NCBI GenBank assembly: GCA_003518755.1
Contig: DOYA01000082.1
Location: forward strand, 1 to 5,688
Origin: Clostridiales bacterium
Lineage (GTDB): Bacteria > Bacillota > Clostridia > TANB77 > CAG-508
DNA length: 5,688 bases
Reading direction: 5' to 3'
Each line of letters begins with the position of its first letter. Position 1 is the first letter of the stretch. A program made the position numbers and the translations under genes. This document shows positions 1-5,380 of this stretch, piece after piece. The notes beneath the pieces were generated by a model. The model was not told where the DNA came from and searched no databases. It saw nothing but the letters and a program-made list of their open reading frames with translations.

Positions 1-468
1 GAAAAAGTTGATGATAAAAATACTTATATAGTAATAGGTCATAAAATGCAAGGATATGAAAGAGCAGTTTTAGACATTTCAAAAGAGCTTAATAAACATT
101 TTGATGTTACAGCTGTTGTTCCAAAATTTGTTACTGAAGATGTTAGAGAAAATATAGAAAATGCAAATGGATTAAAAGGTATTTATGTATGCCCAGATCC
201 TTCTGAACTTGGAATTTATAAAAGCTTTAACTATGAAATATTTGAAAGAAGGAATTCAGTAGTTGTTGCATTTGATGGTAATTCACCAGTATCAAATTTA
301 ATTCAAGAAGCAAAAAACGGAAAAGGTAAAGCTAAAATTTATGTTAATGCTGATGTAGATGTATTAAAAGAAAAAGCTAATTCTTTAGATGGATATGTAA
401 AAGCGTTTAACAAAAATATCAATTTAGCTGATGAAGTTTTAGAAGATAATCCAGAGATAAAAGGATAG
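1..468 (+). CDS. 3' end of a protein with a SLOG/DprA-like Rossmann segment (partial, function unknown)
   Basis: The reading frame is open from the first base of the window and ends at TAG 466-468, giving 155 residues. The ATG at position 46 is probably internal, because the in-frame residues before it (ending TYIVIGHK) form a convincing beta-strand that runs straight on into it. I do not recognise the gene. The visible part alternates strands and helices: TYIVIGH then a helix, FDVTAVVP then a helix, GIYVCPD, then FERRNSVVVAFDGNSPVSN, a helix and AKIYVN. The run with RN, a hydrophobic strand, an acidic residue, a small-residue turn, a helix and another strand resembles the end of SLOG-superfamily domains (DprA, YspA/YpsA-like), which bind nucleotides or nucleotide-derived ligands. 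That is a by-eye family resemblance, not a proven match. No membrane segment or signal peptide is present. A terminator-like hairpin follows 9 nt after the stop, so this is the last gene of its transcript. Confidence 0.8.
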   Translation, partial: EKVDDKNTYIVIGHKMQGYERAVLDISKELNKHFDVTAVVPKFVTEDVRENIENANGLKGIYVCPDPSELGIYKSFNYEIFERRNSVVVAFDGNSPVSNLIQEAKNGKGKAKIYVNADVDVLKEKANSLDGYVKAFNKNINLADEVLEDNPEIKG

Positions 469-477
469 AATAGAAAA

Positions 478-513
478 GGATGAAGATGAGAGAATCTTCG
501 TCTCTTTATTTAT
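478..513 (+). terminator. Probable intrinsic terminator after the first gene
   Basis: GATGAAGAT (479-487) pairs with ATCTTCGTC (494-502) in a 9-bp stem with one G-U pair and a 6-nt loop (GAGAGA). A T-rich tail, TCTTTATTTAT (503-513), follows. It lies just downstream of the stop at 468, where a rho-independent terminator is expected. The stem is only moderately GC-rich and the T tract is interrupted, so efficiency is uncertain. Confidence 0.6.
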
Positions 514-584
514 GGTATGTAAAAAATAGTATTTAATGGTTTTATATAGTTTAAATTATCTATAGGGCAAGAATGTTGTAAAAA

Positions 585-613
585 TTGAAAATCAAGTAAT
601 AAGCTCGTTTTAT
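585..613 (+). promoter_or_regulatory. Candidate sigma-A promoter for the HAD phosphatase gene
   Basis: TTGAAA (585-590, five of six consensus bases) is separated by 17 nt from TTTTAT (608-613, four of six). Transcription would start near 620 and leave a leader of about 60 nt before the ATG at 683. The upstream terminator-like hairpin implies that this gene needs its own promoter. In such AT-rich DNA, boxes of this quality can arise by chance. Apart from this and a short weak inverted repeat just before the ribosome binding site, I see nothing organised in 514-664. Confidence 0.4.
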
Positions 614-682
614 GTAATAAAGCTTTAAATATGATTTCTGAAAATATTTAAAATAAATCATAATAGAAGGGAATCTAATTTT

Positions 683-1459
683 ATGAAAAAATTAATAGTT
701 TTAGATTTAGATGGAACAACTTTAAGAAATGATAAAACAGTATCAGATAATACAATAAATACTTTATTAGATGTAAGAGATAGAGGAAATACAATACTTT
801 TCGCAACAGCTAGACCACCAAGAGATGCATATAAGTATGTGCCAGAGGCTTTAAAAAATAATCCTATTATTTGCTATAATGGTGCTGCTGTTGTATCATC
901 AAATGATCTAGATGTTATCTATGAAAAACAAATAGCGAAAAATGATGTGCTTAAAATTTTAGATATATGCGAAAACTTTGGATATAATCAATTATCTATT
1001 GAAGTTAAAGACACATTATACTCCAATTTTGATACTACTCCTTTTTTTGGAAATGCAAAAAATGAAATAAAAGATTTAAGGCAGATGGAATATAAAAATG
1101 CATATAAAGTAATAATATGTTCAGAAAAACTAATTGATGAAAAAATATTAAAATTATTTCCTAAAACAGTAAAAGGCGTAATTACAGACAAGAAAACACT
1201 TTGCCAGATTATGAATGCAGAATCATCAAAATGGATTGCCATAAATAGTTTAGTTGATAAGATGGGAATAAAAAAAGAAAATATTATTGCATTCGGAGAT
1301 GATGTAAATGATTTAGAAATGATAAAAAATGCTGGAACAGGTGTAGCAATGGAAAATGCAGAAGAACAACTGAAAGAAATAGCAGATTATATAACAGATA
1401 CGAATGAAAATGATGGAGTGGCAAAATTCTTAAAAGACAAAATATTGAAAATTAAATAA
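683..1459 (+). CDS. Cof-type HAD-IIB family phosphatase
   Basis: This 258-residue cytosolic protein has all four HAD motifs. Motif I is LDLDGTTL, with nucleophile D8 and acid/base D10. Motif II is FATAR, with T42. Motif III is K183 in SSKWIAI. Motif IV is GDDVNDLEM, with D206, D207 and D210 as Mg2+ ligands. The stretch between motifs II and III (about residues 80-180) is the C2-type cap that places it in the Cof/HAD-IIB group, whose members dephosphorylate sugar phosphates, flavin or pyridoxal phosphates and similar metabolites. The length is slightly below the usual 265-285. The substrate cannot be read from sequence. The ATG at 683 is supported by AGAAGGGA (665-672) with 10-nt spacing and by the N-terminal beta-strand leading directly into motif I. 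The gene appears monocistronic: a terminator-like hairpin lies upstream and guaB has its own promoter 30 nt after the stop. No strong terminator follows it, so read-through into guaBA is possible. Confidence 0.93.
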   Translation: MKKLIVLDLDGTTLRNDKTVSDNTINTLLDVRDRGNTILFATARPPRDAYKYVPEALKNNPIICYNGAAVVSSNDLDVIYEKQIAKNDVLKILDICENFGYNQLSIEVKDTLYSNFDTTPFFGNAKNEIKDLRQMEYKNAYKVIICSEKLIDEKILKLFPKTVKGVITDKKTLCQIMNAESSKWIAINSLVDKMGIKKENIIAFGDDVNDLEMIKNAGTGVAMENAEEQLKEIADYITDTNENDGVAKFLKDKILKIK

Positions 1460-1488
1460 TATTATTCAGGAAATTTTATGAAATTTTG

Positions 1489-1518
1489 TTTACAAATAGT
1501 CGTAAAATGTAGTATAAT
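1489..1518 (+). promoter_or_regulatory. Strong sigma-A-type promoter of the guaBA operon
   Basis: The -35 box TTTACA (1489-1494, five of six) and a perfect -10 box TATAAT (1513-1518) are 18 nt apart. Initiation near 1525 gives a leader of only about 40 nt before the guaB ATG. That is too short for a purine riboswitch, so regulation, if any, would be by a repressor or by the initiating nucleotide. No obvious operator palindrome overlaps the boxes. Confidence 0.75.
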
Positions 1519-1552
1519 ACTAAATAATTATATTCGGAAATATAAAATTAAA

Positions 1553-1559
1553 AGGGGGA
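1553..1559 (+). promoter_or_regulatory. Ribosome binding site of guaB
   Basis: AGGGGGA lies 7 nt before the ATG at 1567. It is G-rich in otherwise AT-rich DNA and fixes the guaB start. Confidence 0.75.
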
Positions 1560-1566
1560 TTTAAAC

Positions 1567-3060
1567 ATGGCAACATTTTTAACAGAAGAATCAAAAACAT
1601 TTAACGAATACTTACTAATACCAAGACTTACAACAAGAGAATGCACACCAGATAAAATATCATTAAGGACACCACTTGTTAGGCATAAAGTGGGAGAAGA
1701 AGCAGATATGTATTTAAATGTACCATTCATGTCAGCTTGTATGCAATCAGTTTCAGGTAAGAAATTAGGAGTAGCCTTAGCTAAAGAAGGTGGTATTGCA
1801 ATTATTTATATGTCACAATCAATAGAAGATCAAGCTAGAATGGTAAGAAATGTAAAAGAAACAAAATCTGGTTTTGTAAAAAGCAAATGGAATTTAAAAC
1901 CAGGAGATACATTAGCAGATATTTTAAGAATTAAAGAAGAAACAGATCATTCAACAATTCCTGTCACAGAAGATGGAACACCAAAAGGAAAATTTTTAGG
2001 AATAATTACAAGCAAAGATTATAGATTATCAAGAGACAGCCTAGATAAAAAGGTTGAAGATATTATGACTCCTGCAGAAAAAATAATATTTGCAAAACCA
2101 GGTCTTACAATATCTGAAGCAAATGATTTAATTTGGGAACATAAAATAAATTGTTTACCAATTATAGATGAAAATGGCAATCTAAATTCATTAGTATTTA
2201 GAAAAGATTACGAACAACATAAAGAAAATCCACTATCATTACTAGATGATGAAAAACGCTATATGGTAGGAGCAGGAGTAAATACACGTGATTATGAACA
2301 AAGAATTCCTGCATTAGTAGAAGCAGGAGCAGATATTCTTTGTTTAGATTCTTCTGATGGGTATTCTGTATGGCAAAAAGAAGTTATAGAATGGGTTAAA
2401 AATAAATATAATGGAAAAGTTAAAATTGGTGCAGGAAACGTTGTTTCTAAAGAGGCTTTTGATTATTTAGCAGATGCTGGAGCTGATTTTATAAAAATAG
2501 GAATTGGTGGAGGATCAATTTGTATTACTCGTGAAACAAAAGGAATTGGTAGAGGACAAGCTACAAGCTGTATTGAAGTTGCAAAAGCCAGAGATGAATA
2601 TGCAAAAAGAACTGGAATTTATATTCCAATTTGTTCGGATGGTGGAATAGTACATGACCACCATGTAACACTAGCATTAGCTATGGGATGCGATTTTGTA
2701 ATGATGGGAAGATATTTTGCAAGATTTGATGAAAGCCCAACTCAAAAAGTAAAAATTAATAATGAATTTTTTAAAGAATATTGGGGAGAAGGATCAAAAA
2801 GAGCAAGAAGCTGGCAAAGATATGATTTAGGTTCTAAAAATGAAAAAATGTCATTTGTTGAAGGTGTAGATTCATATATACCTTATGCAGGTTCATTAAA
2901 GGATAATCTAGCAGTTACAATTAAGAAAATAAAATCAACAATGTCAAATTGTGGTTCAGCTTCAATAGAAGAGTTCCATGAAAAAGCAATTTTAACACCT
3001 GTATCTAATCTTAGTATACAGGAAGGTTCGGCACATGATTTGACAGTTAGAGATGTGTAA
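1567..3060 (+). CDS. guaB: IMP dehydrogenase, Tritrichomonas-like type
   Basis: The enzyme oxidises IMP to XMP with NAD+, the committed step to guanine nucleotides. The 497 residues form a (beta/alpha)8 barrel interrupted by two CBS domains (about 102-220). The catalytic loop GIGGGSICITRETKGIG carries nucleophile C319. The flap WQRYDLG carries the R418-Y419 pair. D261 lies in DSSDG, D358 in CSDGG and R382 in GRYFARF. The potassium-site residues E486 and G487 are in QEGSAHD. From memory of the family, these match the Tritrichomonas foetus enzyme nearly position for position, including SVSGKKL/SVSGEKM, GIGRGQAT, FARFDESPT and KEYWGEGS. Typical bacterial GuaB instead has GPGSICTTR followed by GVGVPQ. 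K310 and E432 correspond to the T. foetus residues linked to weak mycophenolic acid binding. The start is supported by the ribosome binding site at 1553-1559 and by the family-like N-terminus (TFNEYLLIP). It is the first gene of an operon with guaA, which begins 29 nt after the stop. No key residue is missing. Confidence 0.98.
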   Translation: MATFLTEESKTFNEYLLIPRLTTRECTPDKISLRTPLVRHKVGEEADMYLNVPFMSACMQSVSGKKLGVALAKEGGIAIIYMSQSIEDQARMVRNVKETKSGFVKSKWNLKPGDTLADILRIKEETDHSTIPVTEDGTPKGKFLGIITSKDYRLSRDSLDKKVEDIMTPAEKIIFAKPGLTISEANDLIWEHKINCLPIIDENGNLNSLVFRKDYEQHKENPLSLLDDEKRYMVGAGVNTRDYEQRIPALVEAGADILCLDSSDGYSVWQKEVIEWVKNKYNGKVKIGAGNVVSKEAFDYLADAGADFIKIGIGGGSICITRETKGIGRGQATSCIEVAKARDEYAKRTGIYIPICSDGGIVHDHHVTLALAMGCDFVMMGRYFARFDESPTQKVKINNEFFKEYWGEGSKRARSWQRYDLGSKNEKMSFVEGVDSYIPYAGSLKDNLAVTIKKIKSTMSNCGSASIEEFHEKAILTPVSNLSIQEGSAHDLTVRDV

Positions 3061-3072
3061 TCAAGTAAAAAG

Positions 3073-3081
3073 AAAGGAAAG
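3073..3081 (+). promoter_or_regulatory. Ribosome binding site of guaA
   Basis: AAAGGAAAG sits in the 29-nt guaB-guaA gap, and its GGA core lies about 11 nt before the ATG at 3090. No promoter or terminator fits in the gap, which supports cotranscription with guaB. Confidence 0.6.
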
Positions 3082-3089
3082 TAGAGTAA

Positions 3090-4943
3090 ATGGAAAAATT
3101 AGCCATACTTGACTGTGGAGGACAATACACAAAAGTTATAGATAGAAGAGTTAGAGAATTAGGAGTAAAATCTGATATATTTCCTATAAATGTTAAAAGT
3201 GAAGATTTAAAAGAATATCAAGCAGTTATTTTATCTGGCGGACCTAATAATATAGGAGAAAGTCAAAGATTAAATTTTGATAAAAAAATTTTTGAAATGG
3301 GAGTTCCTGTTCTTGGAATATGCTATGGAATGCAACTAATGTCAGATTATTTTGGTGGAGTTATAGATAGTAATATAAAAAAAGAATATGGGCAATGTGA
3401 AGTATGGGTAGATAATACTATGCCTATATTTGATGGTCTAGAACAAACTCAAAATGTTCTAATGAGTCATGGGGATAATGTAAGAAATACTCCTAATGGA
3501 TTTAGTGTTATTGCAAAGTCAGGAGATGCAATTTCTGGAATTGGTAACAAAGAAAAGAAAATGTATGGATTCCAATTTCATCCAGAAGTTGATTTAACTG
3601 AAAATGGAATGAAGATGCTTGAAAACTTTATAAGAAAAGTAGCAAATTATAAAGAAGTATATGCTTTAGAAGATAGAATACAAACATCTATAAAAATGAT
3701 TCAAGAAAAAGTTGGAAACAATAAAATTATTTGTTTAGTAAGTGGAGGAGTTGATTCAGCTGTTACAGCAGCTCTTTTAGTAAAAGCGCTTCCAGCAGAC
3801 AACATTTATGCAATTCATATTGATTCTGGTTTTATGAGAAAAAATGAAAGTGATGTTGTATGCGAAAGCCTTCAAAAACTTGGAATGAAAAATTTAATTA
3901 GAGAAAATGCAAAAGATGTTTTCTTTAATACAATAGTTGAAACTGAAGAAGGACCTATTGGACCATTAGTTAAAGAAGTTGATCCAGAAAGAAAAAGAAG
4001 AATTATAGGAGAAGTATTTATACAAATTGCTAATAAAGTTATAGAAAGATTAGGATTAGATAAAGAAAATACATTTATTGCTCAAGGAACTTTAAGACCA
4101 GATTTAATTGAAAGTGGAAATCCAGATATAAGTGGATTTGCACATAAAATAAAAACACATCATAATGATGTTGAAATTGTAAGACAAGCTAGAAAAAAAG
4201 GTCTAATTGTTGAAACTAATAGTGATTGGCATAAAGATGAAGTTAGAAGAGTTGCAAGAAAGCTTGGGCTAGATGAAAAAATAGCATCACGTCAACCTTT
4301 TCCAGGACCAGGACTAGCTATAAGATTAATATGCCATGATAAATCAAGTGAAGTTCAAATAACAGCTCAAGAGGTTGAAACTTTAAATAGTATTTTAGAC
4401 AATACAAATCATAAAGGATTTATCTTACCAATTAAATCTGTCGGAGTTCAAGGAGATGCTAGAAGTTATAGAAATCTATGCTTGTTAGAAGGCGATAAAT
4501 TAGATTTTAATTGGAATGAAATTACATCAAAAGCAAAAGAAATAACAGATAAAATTAATACTATAAATAGAGTTGGATATATTTTAAATAAGAGCAATTT
4601 TGATGGACAAATAAATTGCTATGATATGAGAATTGCAGATGAAAATGTGGATTTACTTCGTGAATTAGATAGCATTGTTACAACAAAACTAGAAGATGCA
4701 AAAGTAAGCCAAACATTTGCAGTATTAATTCCAATAGGAATTACAAAAAAATATTCAGTTGCAATTAGAACTTTTGTAACAAATGACTTTATGACTGGAA
4801 AACCTGGAGAAATTGGAAAAGAAGTTTCTAAAGAAAAAGTTCAAGAGATTGTAAATGAAATAGAAGAAAAATTTGGAGATAAAATTGAATTTGTTATATA
4901 TGATGTAACAAGTAAACCACCAGCAACAACAGAGTGGCAGTAA
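3090..4943 (+). CDS. guaA: GMP synthase (glutamine-hydrolysing), long eukaryote-like form
   Basis: The enzyme aminates XMP to GMP using ATP and glutamine-derived ammonia, taking the product of GuaB. Residues 1-185 are a class I glutamine amidotransferase with the triad C78 (GICYG), H164 and E166 (FHPEVD). Residues about 195-410 are the ATP pyrophosphatase domain, with P-loop SGGVDS (218-223) and FPGPGLAIR (404-412). About 205 residues follow, ending TSKPPATTEWQ. Bacterial GuaA is usually 510-525 residues; at 617 this protein is about 90 longer, and the excess lies after FPGPGLAIR. That part resembles human GMP synthetase: LPIKSVGVQGDARSY (human LPIKTVGVQGDCRSY), IRTFVTNDFMTGKP (human IRTFITSDFMTGIP) and the TTEW ending. 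In human GMPS the extra subdomain makes the enzyme largely monomeric; whether that holds here is inference. The amidotransferase motif reads LDCGGQYTK rather than the common LDFGSQYTQ. The start is fixed by the ribosome binding site and by MEKLAILD leading into the first motif. Confidence 0.97.
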   Translation: MEKLAILDCGGQYTKVIDRRVRELGVKSDIFPINVKSEDLKEYQAVILSGGPNNIGESQRLNFDKKIFEMGVPVLGICYGMQLMSDYFGGVIDSNIKKEYGQCEVWVDNTMPIFDGLEQTQNVLMSHGDNVRNTPNGFSVIAKSGDAISGIGNKEKKMYGFQFHPEVDLTENGMKMLENFIRKVANYKEVYALEDRIQTSIKMIQEKVGNNKIICLVSGGVDSAVTAALLVKALPADNIYAIHIDSGFMRKNESDVVCESLQKLGMKNLIRENAKDVFFNTIVETEEGPIGPLVKEVDPERKRRIIGEVFIQIANKVIERLGLDKENTFIAQGTLRPDLIESGNPDISGFAHKIKTHHNDVEIVRQARKKGLIVETNSDWHKDEVRRVARKLGLDEKIASRQPFPGPGLAIRLICHDKSSEVQITAQEVETLNSILDNTNHKGFILPIKSVGVQGDARSYRNLCLLEGDKLDFNWNEITSKAKEITDKINTINRVGYILNKSNFDGQINCYDMRIADENVDLLRELDSIVTTKLEDAKVSQTFAVLIPIGITKKYSVAIRTFVTNDFMTGKPGEIGKEVSKEKVQEIVNEIEEKFGDKIEFVIYDVTSKPPATTEWQ

Positions 4944-4968
4944 GTATATAAAAATAGCATAAATTATA

Positions 4969-5004
4969 GTTCAGCCATATAAATATATATTTATATGGCT
5001 GAAC
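4969..5004 (+). repeat. Perfect 36-bp palindrome after guaA (possible terminator hairpin)
   Basis: The half-site GTTCAGCCATATAAATAT (4969-4986) is followed with no gap by its exact reverse complement (4987-5004). Transcribed in either direction it would form a stem of about 16 bp with a tiny loop. Its place 25 nt after the guaA stop suggests a terminator or a 3'-end stabiliser. However, the following + strand sequence (GTTACTAGATAATGG) has no U tract. On the minus strand the hairpin is followed by a moderately T-rich run, but there is no minus-strand gene for it to serve. A dyad binding site is the other possibility. Confidence 0.7.
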
Positions 5005-5009
5005 GTTAC

Positions 5010-5279
5010 TAGATAATGGCTATAGCTCATATTATTTATAATAAAGTTGATATATTAATATTTATCAAACAATCTCGGCTGCATTACGCATTAAAGAAAT
5101 TCTAATTTAATAAAATGAGCCTCTTTCACTCAGACCCTCTGCGCTACGCTTGAGTACCGTGAACATTCCTCATTTTATTAAATAAGAATTTCTAATAATG
5201 CTCCAATTACATTCGATTGTTTTCAAAATATTAATATATCAACTTTATCAGTATATTCAAAATTCAGAACCATTATCTA
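5010..5279. repeat. 270-bp foldback element with ~110-nt inverted arms (MITE-like or large structured RNA)
   Basis: The left arm (5010-5119) and right arm (5169-5279) are inverted copies made of matching blocks. 5010-5019 pairs with 5270-5279 (10/10). 5041-5063 pairs with 5226-5248 (23/23). 5067-5074 pairs with 5215-5222 (8/8). 5088-5119 pairs with 5169-5201 (30 of 33, with one 1-nt bulge). The unmatched stretches between blocks are the same length on both sides (21/21, 3/3 and 13/13). The outer ends read TAGATAATGG and CCATTATCTA, so a TA dinucleotide bounds both ends, as expected for an insertion duplicating a TA target. I find no open reading frame of note inside, hence no transposase. A non-autonomous MITE or a long structured transcript are the main options; I do not recognise a named family. 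Confidence 0.8.
5120..5168. other. GC-rich structured centre of the foldback element
   Basis: The 49 nt between the two arms are about half G+C, against roughly 20% in the arms. They contain nested pairing: TTCAC (5125-5129) with GTGAA (5159-5163), an alternative ACTCA (5128-5132) with TGAGT (5151-5155), and GCG-CTA-CGC (5141-5149) as a tight inner hairpin. The first two overlap by two bases on the left side, so they cannot both form completely. The change in composition and the layered pairing suggest a conserved functional core or a segment of foreign origin. Confidence 0.5.
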
Positions 5280-5293
5280 ACAATGGTCGAATT
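5261..5293. repeat. Small imperfect hairpin at the right end of the foldback element
   Basis: AATTCAGAACCATT (5261-5274) can pair with AATGGTCGAATT (5282-5293) around a 7-nt loop (ATCTAAC), with two single-base bulges. It uses the CCATT that also forms the outermost stem of the foldback element, so the two folds compete. In this AT-rich sequence it may be fortuitous apart from the perfect 6-bp ACCATT/AATGGT core. Confidence 0.4.
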
Positions 5294-5312
5294 ATAAATT
5301 TTCTTAAAAGTA

Positions 5313-5341
5313 TTGCCTATTTTTATTTTTTGTTGTAAAAT
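5313..5341 (+). promoter_or_regulatory. Weak candidate promoter for the uridylyltransferase gene
   Basis: TTGCCT (5313-5318) and TAAAAT (5336-5341) are 17 nt apart, giving a start near 5348 and a leader of about 33 nt. A perfect TATAAT at 5359-5364 is less likely to be used: transcription from it would begin at or inside the ribosome binding site, and its best -35 (TTGTAA, 5333-5338) is 20 nt away. Confidence 0.35.
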
Positions 5342-5367
5342 ATGCTGAGCAATAAAAATATAATATT

Positions 5368-5375
5368 AAGGGTGG
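5368..5375 (+). promoter_or_regulatory. Ribosome binding site of the uridylyltransferase gene
   Basis: AAGGGTGG lies 5 nt before the ATG at 5381. It selects this start, which is also where homology to the family N-terminus begins. Confidence 0.65.
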
Positions 5376-5380
5376 TAAAA

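Noticed and set aside
630..662. Inverted repeat TATGATTT / AAATCATA just before the HAD ribosome binding site
   Set aside because: It is a pure A/T-dominated 8-bp match with a 17-nt loop, expected by chance in such AT-rich DNA, and has no supporting context.
988..1242. Minus-strand open frame of 84 codons inside the HAD gene
   Set aside because: It lies wholly opposite a gene with all four HAD motifs, has no plausible ribosome binding site, and its composition is what antisense of AT-rich coding DNA gives.
1519..1566. Purine (guanine) riboswitch or attenuator in front of guaB
   Set aside because: The leader is about 40 nt and contains no three-way-junction core and no terminator hairpin.
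1548..1730. Minus-strand open frame of 60 codons over the guaB start
   Set aside because: It is antisense to the guaB leader and conserved N-terminus, with no recognisable protein or start signal.
5010..5279. CRISPR array, tRNA or group II intron as explanation of the foldback
   Set aside because: There is one inverted pair rather than spaced direct repeats, no cloverleaf with a CCA-type acceptor, and no intron domain V motif. The length and symmetry fit none of these.
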